Source of the DNA: Ziziphus jujuba
Taxonomy: Eukaryota > Streptophyta > Magnoliopsida > Rosales > Rhamnaceae
Assembly: GCF_031755915.1 (NCBI RefSeq)
Contig: NC_083388.1
Span: 5,277,501 to 5,341,500 of the forward strand
Direction: 5' to 3'
Length of the DNA: 64,000 nucleotides
The notes below the pieces were generated by a model. That model did no database searches and was not told where the DNA came from. It saw only the letters and a list, made by a program, of their open reading frames with translations. Positions within the stretch are counted from its first letter, which is position 1. Each line of letters opens with the position of its first letter. Below are positions 36,701-48,589 of this stretch, one piece after another. Position numbers and translations under genes: made by a program.

Positions 36701-37231
36701 TGCAAGATTAAACTTCCCACTATTCTAGACCTCAATAATCTGAAAAAAATGAAACTCAGAGCAAATAAATTTACCTTTAAGTTACAAGCTAATGTTAAGA
36801 AATCGTTCCCTGACCCAGGTACATTTCTAATCCCCACTACTTCCATCATCAAACACAAATACCCAGAATCAAAAACCTTCAATCAAACAAGACCCCCAAC
36901 AAAAATTATCAAAATTTGGAGTCATTTCAGAGCTAGTAATATGTGTATATAACATACCATTGTCGTCTTGGGTCAGCGTGACGACACCTTCGACATTGGA
37001 GGTGCCGGCGAGGACAGCAACGGCTTTCTTGGTGGCGGCGACGACGGCGAGAGGCTTAGGGGCTGCGGCGAGGGAGAGGGAGTGGGATTGACGAGGGAGC
37101 TTGAAGGAAACGCCATGGAAGGAGGAATGGAGAGATGGGTTAGGATTGGAAAGAGGGGAGAAGAGGGTATAGGATGGGGAAGAAGAGAAGACGATGGTCT
37201 GGGCTACCATGGCAGCCAAAGCAGCTTGCAT
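33709..37231 (-). CDS. CSD2: Chloroplast Cu/Zn superoxide dismutase
   Basis: Eight minus-strand exons (37231-36958, 36489-36428, 36331-36292, 36184-36089, 36002-35971, 35819-35744, 35307-35254 and 33734-33709) join through GT-AG introns in consistent phase into 219 residues. The enzyme converts superoxide to oxygen and hydrogen peroxide in the chloroplast stroma. Residues 1 to about 65 are a Ser-rich transit peptide. The mature part starts near KKAVAVLAG. Metal ligands are in [32 protein letters not shown] and [10 protein letters not shown], and the C-terminal loop [10 protein letters not shown] carries the disulfide cysteine and active-site arginine. All are intact. The last intron is about 1.5 kb and separates only eight codons plus the stop. 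The Met at residue 8 is an alternative start. It is head-to-head with the SMG8-like gene. Confidence 0.97.
36104..36126 (-). promoter_or_regulatory. Candidate miR398 target site in the SOD coding sequence
   Basis: The minus strand reads TGCGGGTGACCTGGGAAACA plus TAG, encoding part of HAGDLGNI in exon 4. The core GGTGACCTG is complementary to the centre of miR398, and as I recall the Arabidopsis CSD2 mRNA is cleaved at the equivalent place. Pairing outside the core is imperfect, as in that known site. This suggests copper-dependent post-transcriptional control. Confidence 0.5.
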
Positions 37232-37292
37232 TAGATTTTTGTTGACTGGGTTGGGTTGGTTGGTGGAGATTGAGAAGAAGATGATAAAGCGG

Positions 37293-37296
<4 letters not shown>

Positions 37297-37331
<35 letters not shown>
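37297..37331. repeat. (GA)n microsatellite in the SOD leader or promoter
   Basis: About 17 GA units lie 66-100 bp upstream of the SOD ATG and read as CT repeats on the SOD strand. CT-rich tracts are frequent in plant 5' leaders. Confidence 0.95.
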
Positions 37332-37335
<4 letters not shown>

Positions 37336-37467
37336 TTCTAGGGGGCTACCGAGAGTTCTGGACACTCTGTTACTACCATCCAACTTTCTGTCGGGGTTTT
37401 GTGGAGAGAGTTTCTGCCTTTCTTTTTGTTTGTTTTCAGCGGTAAAAATTTTTGTTGTTCCCGAAAC

Positions 37468-37515
37468 AAAAATGTGATTTTTTTTTTTTTTTTTTACATA
37501 TAAAAATGTGATTTT
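37468..37515 (-). mobile_element. A-rich micro-insertion (minus) with 14-bp target duplication
   Basis: AAAAATGTGATTTT occurs at 37468-37481 and 37502-37515. The intervening 20 bp are T run plus ACATAT, which on the minus strand is ATATGT followed by poly(A). Confidence 0.5.
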
Positions 37516-37548
37516 GGAATTACTATTTTTTCACTCGGTTTTCACTAA

Positions 37549-37984
37549 AGGGATGTATTCAATTTAGAATTTGAAGGATTTTAAAAGTCTTTTAAAGTTT
37601 TGAGGTATTCGATTTAGATTTTAAAGAAGTCATACAAATCTAATGATATTCAATTTAAATTTTGATGGATTTTATAAAAGTCCATTAAAATCTAGATGTA
37701 TTCAATTAGGATTTTATAGAATTCTTTTAAAATCTGTTGATATTTAAAAAGTCATTAATTTTAAAAGACTTTAAAAAATGATGGATTTTAATGGATTTGA
37801 AAAGATTTTAACAGGGAAATTGTGAAGAAAATTATCAATATGAAATCCACCTTTAAATCCAAAGATTTCATTGGATTCTTACAAAATTTTTATGGAGTCT
37901 GTAGAATTCCATAACAATCCATCAAATCCTTTAAAATCTATAATTCATTTTAAATCCATCAAACTCTAAATTGAATACATCCCT
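37549..37984. mobile_element. 436-bp MITE with terminal inverted repeats
   Basis: The left end reads AGGGATGTATTCAATTTAGA and the right end is its perfect reverse complement over 20 bases, with weaker similarity continuing inwards. A CTAA sequence lies immediately outside both ends (37545-37548 and 37985-37988). The interior is AT-rich with many GATTTTAAA-like words and no coding capacity. The superfamily is not certain from these ends. Confidence 0.75.
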
Positions 37985-38035
37985 CTAAATATAATTTTAT
38001 TATTTTTTGAAACTTTCTTTTTGCAAATTTATAAT

Positions 38036-38037
<2 letters not shown>

Positions 38038-38098
<61 letters not shown>
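38038..38098. repeat. (AT)n microsatellite
   Basis: About 30 uninterrupted AT units in the divergent spacer. Length polymorphism is likely. Confidence 0.97.
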
Positions 38099-38100
<2 letters not shown>

Positions 38101-38882
38101 ATATGAAATATATAATTAGCAGTCGTAATAAGAAATTTTAGTATTGAGATTAATTTTACATTATCCTTTTATAATTCGAGAATCACTCTAAAATGAAAAG
38201 TATAGGAATAGGATAAGCTACAAAACTTGATAATTTTATAATTAATCATAGAAAAAATTAAGAAACTATTTAAAAGCTTCCACAGCCTATTGTAAAATGT
38301 GCTAATGTTTTTCTCAACAAAAAATACAAAAGTATAGAAAAAAAAAATTAAACAAGAAAGAAAATTTTCCAACATTAAACAACAGCCAAAGGCACTCTTT
38401 TGTCGCATCAAAGGGCTGATGCCATCATAAAAATTGCTTTTTTGGTAATAATATCCCAAAAATTGCTTGGGTCTCTTGCAATGTGCGTAGCTATCCAAAA
38501 AAAAAAGCTTGGTTCTGTTGTCTTGGGTACAAAAAACATTAGAGAAGCCAAACACAACTTTTAAAGATCATATAATTAGAGAAGCCCCAAAAGCACCGAA
38601 AGAAACGAAAGCAAAATTAAAAAGGCCTATGCTTTGATTTGGTAGCAAGCTATGGAATATAGATTGAAATTCATCCCATAGACTAGTGTTAAGCATTAGG
38701 AGGCATTAGTTTTCAGTTGCTCTACCAGAAAACCAGACCAAGGAAGAAGGCAAAGAAGCCTTTTGTGTGGAACCTCTTTTTCTCTTTTTCTCTGTCAATG
38801 GAAGTCCAACTACAAACCCATCACTGCAAATAACCCAATCTCCACTCCCTTCCTGGAGAAAAAGCTTCCAAATTCGCCATTC

Positions 38883-41800
38883 ATGGACCCTTCTAACCTT
38901 AACCCAACTACCACAAACCCCACCAACCCCTCTTCCATGCGTGTCCTGATTCGCCCGCCTTCTTCTTCCGCACCCACTTCGTCTTCTTCACCCTCCCAAG
39001 CCTCTCTTCCCCCTCCCATTCCCGCCAACAACTCCGACCCATCGTCGTCTTCTTCACAGCATCGCTCTTCCGATGGTGTTGTGGTGGTGGGTTTCATTGG
39101 GCGAAGATTGGGTGATACTGCTCAGCTCGTAAACCGGGTCATCGATTCCAATGTTTTCGGGTCCGGGAATCGGGATAAAAGCCTCTGCATTGAGAAAGAG
39201 GAGGTCAGGGATTGGTTCAAGTGGAGGAGGATCAGTTATTACCATGAGGAGCAGAAGGGGATTTTGTTTCTGCAATTTTGTCACAATCTGTGCCCTGCCG
39301 CCATGGATGGGTCTGCCAAGGTCGGGTCGGGTTTTGACTCGGTGGTGGAAGAGCACGAGTTCGGCGATCTTCAGGGATTGTTGTTCATGTTCTCTGTAAG
39401 TGTTTCTTTTGTTTTTTTTCCCCCCTTACTCCACTCAAAAGAATTATATTTCAACTGTACATGTTGAGGTTGTGATACATGAGAAAGAAGGATTGAATTA
39501 AAATTTAGCATAAATGAAGTGACTGTTTTTCCATTTGAACCTTTGCATTATGGACCCATGTGTGCAAATTTTACAAATACACTCTTAAATCAATCAAACT
39601 GACATGAAGAGATTATGGGCTTATGTATAATTGTTTTTTATATTCTTAATCTGTCAGAGTGACAAACATCACTATGTAATGAAGAAATAAGATTTGAACT
39701 GTAGATAGGCTTGACATATTTCCATTAGGCTGTTGGCATACTTGGAGTAGCTCTGTATATTTACAATTAGTTATTGTGTTGTTATATTCAGATGTATTAT
39801 ATGAAGATGTTGCAAGGGCATTGATTTGTTTTCTTCTTCTTTGGCTAAGTTAAAAATCATCTAAAAACAGTAAGCTATAAGAAAACCTTGCAAATATCTG
39901 AAAATGTTACTGCAAATTGTTTTAATATGGAATTGTTGTGCGTTCAAAGAAAATGGATGGATGATGAATAATACCTGTTAAATGACCAAACTAGCAATGC
40001 AGGTTTGCCATGTAATCATATACATTCAGGAAGGATCACGCTTTGATACTCAACTTCTGAAAAAATTTCGAGTGTTACAAGCTGCAAAGCATGCTTTGGC
40101 TCCATTTTCAAAATCCCGGACTACACCAGCATTGCCAGCGAGGCCACATTCATCTGCATCCTCACGATCAACGACATCACCATCCTCTTCTAATAATTCT
40201 TCTCCAGGTAGAAGTGGTAGTATATTGAATCGTAATGCTTCTGCAATATCACTAATGTCTGGTTTAGGTTCCTACACCTCTTTGTTTCCAGGACAATGTA
40301 CGCCTGTCACACTGTTTGTTTTTATTGATGATTTCTCTGATGTGCCAAATCCCAGTTCTGTTGTGGAGGAAACAACTGAAACATCCTCACATAATCAGTC
40401 ATCCAGTTTGAGTTCAGCAAGGCAAAGCTTACCTGTTAAGGTTTCTGGCTCGGTGGTTGTGCTTGCACGCCCTGTGAATAAATCTGAAGGTAGTTTCAGG
40501 AAGAAACTGCAGTCCTCTCTTGAAGCACAAGTGCGCTTTTTGATTAAGAAGTGTAGAACACTCTCAGGTTCTGAAACCAGTCATTCTGGGTCGAGAAGTG
40601 GAGGTGCTTCTAGTTCTGCACCTTTGTTCTCACTTGATGCATCTAGGGCTGTGGTGTTATTAGATAGGTCAGCAAATCAGAGAGGTGAATCTCTTGATTT
40701 TGCAACTGGTCTTGTGGAAGATGTTCTGAATGGGAAGGCAACTTCAGATTCTCTTTTGCCTGAAATCAATGGCCAGGCTGCAAACAGAGAGGATATAATA
40801 TCATTGAAGGAGTTTATCTACAGACAATCTGATATCCTAAGAGGGAGGGGAGCACACGCTAATTCAAATAGTGGCTCAGCAGCTGGTGTTGGTATGGTTG
40901 CTGTTGCTGCAGCAGCAGCGGCAGCTGCCTCAGTTTCATCTGGAAAGTCATTTACCACTCCTGAACTTCCAAATATCGAAATTTGGTTATCTTCTAGTCT
41001 ACAAATTCTTCATGGAGTTTTATCTGCGAAAGGTGGGTGCTTAGAGGAAATTGAAATTAGCAAAAGAAAACCTCGTTTAAGGAACACTATCCCCCAACCT
41101 GTTGAAGGAATTCCTTCAAAAGTTATGTATCCCCTAGATATAGCTGTTTCTTGGTTAGAAAGTGGTAAAGGACTAAACATGAAATTTTCAACTTTGTGGT
41201 GTGAAAGGAGCCTTCCAGCTGCCAAGGAGGTTTATTTGAAAGGCTTGCCCACTTGTTATCCAACTTCACAGCATGAAGCCCATCTACAGAATGCTCTGCA
41301 TGCTTTACACTCGATGGTCAGGGGGCCTGCGGTTCAAGACTTTGCAAAAAAGTTGGTAGATGAATGCACATACATATGGAAATCTGGCAGGCAGCTGTGT
41401 GATGCTGTAAGTTTGACAGGTAAACCATGTATGCACCAAAGACACAATGTTGAGACTGGTGAATTGTTTTCAGTAGCTGCAGTGAGGCCACATTCTAGTG
41501 GATATGTTTTCCTTCATGCTTGTGCTTGTGGACGAACAAGGCAACTACGGCCTGATCCTTTTGATTTTGAATCAGCAAATATTACTTTCAATTGCTTTCC
41601 AGACTGTGACAAGCTCCTTCCAGCGCTTCAATTACCAAATATAAGCAACACAGGACCTATTCAGCCATCCTCTTGGAGTTTGATTCGTGTTGCTGGTGCA
41701 AGGTACTACGAACCTTCTAAAGGATTACTTCAGAGTGGGTTCTGTGTTACTCAGAAGTTTCTTTTAAAATGCACAATATTTCTAGAGAAACAGAAGAGAA

Positions 41801-44295
41801 AAAATGGCTTAACAGCCAATGCTGTTCATCAAGGTTCTGCAATTAAGTCTAATACAGGCCCCAAGCTCGAAACTAAAATGAGTGCAGCAGATACAACAAG
41901 TCATGGCGATGCACTGTTGTATTCAGAGGAGGTAAAATCTGTAGTTGAGAATCAAAGGAAACGCTCAGAAAACAAAATATATGATGATAAAAGAATCAGT
42001 TTTGGTAAAGGTCTACCCAATTTTACAATGAGAAAACCTTTTTCTGAGGTTGTTGCTGGATCAGCAGCTGCAGATTCTGGTTTTCCTCCTCTCCAGCAGA
42101 GAAAGCAAAATTCATCAGGTTTAGATGGGAGTATCAAGCATAGTAGGAGTGGAGATAGGAGTGAAGAACAGCTAACCGATCATCAAGAATCTCAAAAATC
42201 TGGAGATATTTTGTCTGCAGTGGACGCATTAAATGTGACCAGTCCTGACGGCAGCACAAATAGAGACCCCTATCTACAGATAGGTAGTAATGTAGTCCCT
42301 GTGAACCTGAATTCTGGTGAAAAGATAAAAAAGAATCCTTCCTTTAAGCATGTAACTGTGTATGTGGGATTTGAACATGAGTGCCCCCATGGCCATCGTT
42401 TCCTATTAAATCCAGAGCATCTCAATGAGCTTGGAACCATGTATCAACTGCTTGAAAAATCTCAGACTCATTCCTTGGAAATTTTAGAATCAAATTTTGC
42501 AGCTCATTCAAAATTGAATAAGAATGGTCTCCATGGTAAAGTTCATCGAATTTCAAATAGGATGGATGCTACTGGTGTAAAAAAGGAGAAAAATATGGAT
42601 AGGTCAAAGGAGGTCGGAGCTACTGGTCTTCTAAACTCAGGTGGCATTGTACAGTTTTCAGGTTCAGGAAAGGAGCAGAATCCAACTTCTTTGGAAGTAT
42701 CACCGCTTGCCAGTTCTGTAAGAGATCTTGAGGGGGGCCTTGAATGTATTAGCATTGATGATGGTGGATGTGCTTTCTCCATGTTGAATAGAAATTTGCC
42801 TGTCTACATGAATTGTCCACACTGTAAGCTTTCCAAGAACAAGAAGGATCAGCGAAAGGTTAAGTTTGCCGGCACAGTATCACAGCTTCAAAGAATTTTT
42901 GTGGTATGTGATATTTCTTGACTTTCTTACTGCACTTGTGCACTTGTTTGAAGTATGACATTAATTCCGTTTGTTAAGTTTCGATTGCCCCCAAAAAGTT
43001 TAAGGTGCTAGGTACTAGGCCCCAACATGAGTTTGTTTGATAGTTGGATTAGTACATATTTATTACTGCCAAACCTGAATCTGAAGTAGTGACTGTATAT
43101 CTTATCTATTTTGACAAATTGATGCAGGGTTGCTGAAATGTGATGTTTATTTGATCTATTTGTGTTTGAGTACCTTGTTTTTGGTGGGGTTGAAGAGTGC
43201 TAAATCGTAATGAATATGTTATGTTTTGATGTTAGCATGTATGGAATGCCTGACCTGTAGATTTTGCTTGTAGGTCACACCTCCCTTTCCAGTCGTATTG
43301 GCAATGTGTCCAGTTATACAATTTGAGGTATGTCTAACTTCCTTTCTAGAATGTGATAGACATGCTTGAAGTTTATAGATTCTATTATTTAACAGTCAAA
43401 TAGGATAAATTACATAAATGAACTGTTTAGTTTCTTTATTTATTATTTTCATGTATACCATCTTGTTTTAGTATATAGCAAATACATTTGTTTAGATTTT
43501 TGCAGTTTGTACTCTTCTATTAGTTAAATGACTGGGAAAATCAGTCAATTGAGATAGTTTTTTTTTTCAAATGACTGATATATCATTGTTATTCACAAGC
43601 ATACTATGCAATTTAGGAAATTGGAGATTTGGAGGTTCCTATTATGCAATATGCCAATAACTTCGATTAAAAGAAAATCATTATAACATGAGGAATGTTT
43701 CAAGTTGATACAAGTTCATGAAACATTATATACGATTAGCTATAAATCAAGGATATGTTTATTATTCAAAAGAAACAAAACTCAATGTAGACTATCATGC
43801 TGGTTGCAATCAGTTTCAAAAGTTTATACTGTTAGGAAAGGAATTCAACCTTGTATATCAAGTTCAAACGTACACTCAACAGTTTGTTATCATTTACTTA
43901 TAAGTTTGTCAATGTTGTAGTTTAAAAAAATTTACAAAATAGTGTATTGATATATGGATGTGGTTTTGTTAAATTTGTTGTTCTTGGTTGGATCTTCATT
44001 GGGAGGTTGAGTCTTAGTTCAACTCATGGCTGTACTTGGCTTGTAGGCATCTTGTTTACCTCCATCGATTCCAGAACGTGAAAAGAAGTTGCAGTTTGGT
44101 CTTGGGTGTCAAGTGGTTCTACCACCAGAGAGTTTCGTTGCACTTAGACTGCCATTTGTTTATGGTGTTCAATTGGAAGATGGAAGTCTGACTCCTCTTA
44201 ACTATTTTGAACAAAAACCAGAAGCAACTGCTTGGATCATCAAAGGAACAACACTACATATCATGTCCAAAAGAAACAACACCGATCATGATTGA
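38883..44295 (+). CDS. SMG8: SMG8-like nonsense-mediated mRNA decay factor
   Basis: Four exons (38883-39395, 40003-42903, 43274-43327 and 44047-44295), all phase 0, encode 1,238 residues. SMG8 binds SMG9 and the SMG1 kinase and restrains phosphorylation of UPF1 in nonsense-mediated decay. The N-terminus is Pro/Ser-rich. VVVVGFIGRRLGDTAQLVNR near residues 64-83 corresponds to the degenerate G-domain start, and VCHVIIYIQEGSRFD begins exon 2. An Ala run lies near residue 475. Cys/His-rich elements follow (GKPCMHQRH, HACACGRTRQLRPDPFDFE, HECPHGHRFLLNPEHL, NCPHC). The C-terminus has LRLPFVYGVQLEDG, conserved in SMG8. The start at 38883 (MDPSN) is chosen over an in-frame ATG at 38763, whose extension looks like leader. 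Plant SMG8 function is inferred from animal work. Confidence 0.9.
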
Positions 44296-46585
44296 CCTTA
44301 CACATGATTAAATTTATTGGTGTTCCGAATTTTACCAGTACAATGATATGAATCCTCAGTGAGTAGCAAAGGCAGATTTGTTCCATCAGCAACCAGAATT
44401 TTAATGTTCTTGTCCATCTAACAGATAATATGAACATGGCTCTTAGCCAAGGGTGAGAACCAAACAGAATTCCTGGAGCTATTTTCTCGGAGTTGGGAGT
44501 TTTTTAATGTCCATTTGATGATAATGCTCTTCATTTAAAACTTACAATGGCAGATGTATGTTCAGGATATGGGCTTGAGGATAATCCTAATGGCGCATAC
44601 ATTTACCAGTGAATTTCAACAATCGAATACCAGAGCATTTAAAAATGCTTACATAGTTGCCAGGTATTCTGCTTTAATGACCTCCTTGCCAAACTATATT
44701 TTAAGTATTTTATAATTGATTGGGTTGCCCATTATTTAGGTGTCGTGTGGACCTCTACGTGGCTGGTATCTTGAAGGGAGCTTTGCAGCACTGTGGTATG
44801 TTGCCTATGTTGTCTTTTTGTTTATAGCATTTGTACATTCACATATTAATGTATGAACGTTATTTTTATGATGAAAAGGTATTTGCAGATTTACTGTGGT
44901 AACATATTGCTCTGCCAGCATGATAATAACAAATAAACGTATTTGATTCTTATGCTTTTCTACTGCAGTTTCACTATTTTTTCATGGTTTCTCATTATGC
45001 TATGCACGCCATGGACATGGAGTCCTGACGACCAGAGATACCCACAGCCATGTCAATATGCTATGCAAAATTGACGATGTCAGATGCAACGGTACACGCA
45101 AGCATTCTACGTATTGACGGGCTAAAAAAGTTCCACATCAGTTGATGCAGTTCCAATTGCAAGTTAAGCATGGTTGTCAACCGCTTTGTTCTTGCTGTCT
45201 GATAAACTGCTAAAGAAACCTGAAATTTTGACAAGCAACCAATATCTACTGTCAACTAGAAATACTCTTATCATTTGTTTTCATTGATGTATGTATACAC
45301 TCTTGTCTTCCACAACTTTGATGTGACCAAAATATATACTTGATGAACGCTGTGCAAAACTGATCGTAGTGTCTGGGATTGTGCCTTTTGGTAGTAGCTT
45401 ATACATGCTTCCCCATTCCTGTCTAAGAAGTATTTACTTTACTGTTGAGAACCATTGTACATACAGGTGAAGATTTGAGAATTTTTTTTGCCTTGACCAA
45501 ATTTACCGATGAAGATTTTAGGAAAAGGATTTATACCCCATAAATAAATATAGTTAGTAATTTTGATAATGAATATTTGCTTTATGAAAATTATTTTTAC
45601 CTATAAAGCGATTTCAATTTTGTTTCCTCCATGATCTTCTTGGCCAACATTATCATAAACATAACGGGGATATTCTTACAGGAAAAAATAATGATAATAA
45701 TCACAAGTAATTAATTAATTAACTTCCACCATGCATTTTAATTTTGCCCTATATATATAATTAATATGGAAAGGAAAGTACGAAAACCAAATGGTAAGTC
45801 TCTGAAAGGTATATTGTATATTGGAAAGGAAAATAAGCTTGTAAAACCTTAATAAAATACAACTGAACTTTAGGCTGCCGAACAAGTTTTCTTAAATATA
45901 AATATTTATAAAAAAAAAACCCTTTTTTTTTTTCGTCAAATATTTGGGCTTCTTAATAGTTAATTGTAAGAAAAAAATCCAATTCAATATTAGCTGGTTT
46001 GGATTGGTTATTTGTACTATGAAAATTTTACCCAATCACATCCAATTTTTGATATTTAAATTTGAACAAATTTTATCCAAAAAACTGTATTAGCTATAAA
46101 TTTTCATTCTAATATGTGTAAATCATTGAAAAAAAATTATCAATTAAGTAATATATCATGATAACAAGTATATTACATAATTTTTTTAATTAATGTACCA
46201 ATAATAAACACATGTTACAACATAAAAGCTAAACAAGAATTTTCTCAAACACATACCAATTTTCCCTTAAAAGATATAGTAATCTAATCAAGTGTGATGC
46301 ACCATATTTGCAATTTATTAATGAACCAATAAGTCATACACTTATTACCAAAAAAAAAAAAAAAAAAAAAAACTCATACACTTAATCAAATTTGAACATA
46401 TTATATATTTATTTGATTGGATTTGTTTGGATTAGTTATTTTAAAATACCAAAACAGATAATTGAATTGGATTTTGAAATTTTAATCCAATATAATTTGA
46501 TTGGTTCAGTATAATGGAATTGTAATGGATTGGACCGGTCAATTTTGTTCACACCTTATATATACCAAATATATCTTCACTCTCC
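44296..46585. other. 3' flank of the SMG8-like gene and intergenic spacer
   Basis: This contains the 3' UTR. The stretch 44870-45520 is duplicated at 49430-50040 but has no open frame conserved between copies. 45520-46585 is AT-rich with an A-rich micro-insertion at 46334-46384. Confidence 0.6.
46334..46384 (+). mobile_element. A-rich micro-insertion with 11-bp target duplication
   Basis: TCATACACTTA occurs at 46334-46344 and 46374-46384, flanking TTACC, a run of about 23 A and one C. This has the structure of a minimal LINE-type insertion. Confidence 0.5.
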
Positions 46586-47735
46586 CAGGCTTGTCGTCTT
46601 CTTCACAGCATTGCTCCTTGGATGGTGTTGTGGTGGTGGTGGTGGTGGATGGGTCTCATTAGACGAAGACCAGGAGAAAAAGCCCAGCTCATGGAAGCCC
46701 AGCCCAGCTATTTCTTCCATGGTTATTGTTATGGAATTGGCTAATTGTTCCTCTGAATTTGGCACTTCTGCTATGGTTATAGTCTGTGCCCCGCTGCCAT
46801 CATGTATGTGTTTGCGAAGGTTGAGCCGGGTTTTGACTTGGTGGTGGAAGAGAACGAGTTTGGGAATCTTTCATGTTTTTTGTAAGTGTATTTTATTTTA
46901 TTTTATTTTTATTGCCCCCCTTAAAAGAATTATTTTTCAGCTGTACATGTTGAGAAAGATTGCAATCAAAATTTAGCATAAATGAAGTGACTGTTTTCTA
47001 TTTGAACCTTTGCATTATGGACCCATGTGCACAAATTTTACAAATACTGCAGAGATTAAGGGCTTGTATTTATTTTGATATTCTGTCAGAGCGGCAAATA
47101 TCACCATGTAATGAAGATATAAGATTTAAAAGGTACATGGGTATGGCATATTTCCATTAGGCTGTTGGCATCCTTTGAATAGGTTTGTACATGTATAGCA
47201 GTTATTTTGTACTTAGATGTCCATTAGGCTGTTGGCATCCTTCACATTCTGGTGGATATGTTTTCCTTCATCCTCGTGCTTGTGGACGAACGAGGCAACT
47301 CCGGCTTGATCCTTTTGATTTTGAATCAGCAAATATTCATGAGAACTATTAAACTATGTGATTCGTCATATTCAACTTGTTTGGCATATAACATTCAGCT
47401 CATTTTTCCAGTCATATCTGCTATTCATATAAATTCTTCAAATGGTTTTAAACCATTTGGCAGTATTGAGTGGTAGTAAGTATACTATTTTAACTCTTAA
47501 ATTTAAAATGACAGGACATGCTTGTGGCATCCCAACTTTCTCAGCAAAAGGAGTTCAATTTTGAGAAAGCCATCATCTTACATTTACGACTTGCTTCTTT
47601 TTGGGTTTTTGCCATTCCCTAAGACTGCATTGCATTACAACTTGAAAATTCAACATATGGTAAAATTTGCAATGTTTGTACTTCATTCTGTGAGCTTTCG
47701 CTGAAAAGTTGAAAATTTAATTTTACGTTGAAAAG

Positions 47736-47960
47736 CATGTTCCTAGGATTATTGGACAAATTCCTTCCAGTGATGAAGTGGCCTAATTTGGATCATCGAA
47801 CACTGCTGGAATGGTAATCTTCTTCTAGGAGTTGAGTATCATTTTTATTATGATATGCCTATATGGTAGGAGCAATATTTATTAGTGATCAGCCTTTGTT
47901 AATAGATTGCAGTTACATGATTTTGTTGAGTGCAATGTTCAAGGAGATGGCAACTGTCAG
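47736..47960 (+). pseudogene. OTU-domain deubiquitinase exon relic
   Basis: 47736-47813 encodes PRIIGQIPSSDEVA and, after a frameshift, LDHRTLLEW. After an intron-like gap, 47907-47960 encodes LQLHDFVECNVQGDGNCQ, followed by a GT donor. In plant OTU cysteine proteases (OTU9-12 group) this is the stretch leading to the catalytic Asp and Cys of DGNC. The next exon, with RALSDQ and the catalytic His, is absent. It is a fragment lying inside the duplicated SMG8 region, with no promoter evident. Confidence 0.7.
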
Positions 47961-48385
47961 GTTAGAATTTGTCTTCTCTGTTGTTACTCTGTATCTTCAA
48001 GCATAGACATGCTTCTCCTCTGGTTTTATTGACTGACTTTACTTCTATCCCTTATCTAAATTTTGTTTTTCATGCTTTGTGGTTTGTTAAGCTGTTGAGC
48101 TATTAGCTTAAGTTTCCATACGCTATTTGCTATTGCTGTTTGCTTGAAAACCATCTCAAATGCATTCAAGAACTATTCTGATAGTCTATGCCTATTTGTG
48201 TCTCATTCTTTTCACCAAATTTGAAAACCCATTATGCATTTACTGAAAACAGCAATTCTCTATGATCTTCCTCTTTTGTCACATTCCTTGTAATATTTAA
48301 AATTGTTTTATTCCTTGTAATATTTAAAATTGTTTTACTTTATTTCAGGAAGAGGAATTTACATTCTGTACGAGGATGTTAAATC

Positions 48386-48589
48386 TTGCCCCTAAGAGGA
48401 TGTGCATGTTCTGTGGTCCATAGTAGTGAGTCAAACAAACCTTCTTATGCAATCAGCAGTGTGAAAGCACTTGTGCAGAGTTCCTCCCTCGCTCGATTTG
48501 GGTCAGACCTTGATGCTGCAACTCGGGCATTATCAAGTAGATTTGGGTCAGACCTTGAAGCTGCAACTCAGGCATTATCAAGTATATAA
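48386..48589 (+). other. Short open frame with a 15-residue repeat
   Basis: A 67-codon open frame ends in two copies of RFGSDLDAATRALSS/RFGSDLEAATQALSS, encoded by a 45-bp tandem repeat starting at 48495 and 48540. The unit resembles the FGSDLDAATQALL segment near the C-terminus of bacterial-type and plant mitochondrial ATP synthase alpha subunits. The flanking residues do not match, so this is at best a tiny captured fragment. Coding status is unknown. Confidence 0.3.

Larger units (their letters stand above)
37232..38882. other. Divergent spacer between the SOD and SMG8-like genes
   Basis: This holds the leaders and promoters of both genes, a GA run (37297-37331) just upstream of the SOD start, a T-rich micro-insertion (37468-37515), a 436-bp inverted-repeat element (37549-37984) and a long AT repeat (38038-38098). 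A 128-codon minus-strand open frame at 38169-38555 has no recognisable homology and is probably chance. Confidence 0.6.

Noticed and set aside
38169..38555. 128-codon minus-strand open frame between the SOD and SMG8-like genes
   Set aside because: Phe/Leu/Lys-rich translation of AT-rich DNA, with no domain and no start context.
45061..45255. Minus-strand open frame similar to one at 49495-49785
   Set aside because: Both begin with similar residues only because the DNA is duplicated; the frames diverge by indels after about 25 codons, showing no selection for coding.
45990..46560. Possible MITE with repeated TTGGATTGGTTATTT and AATCCAAT words
   Set aside because: The words recur mainly as direct repeats and I could not find matching inverted ends or a target duplication.
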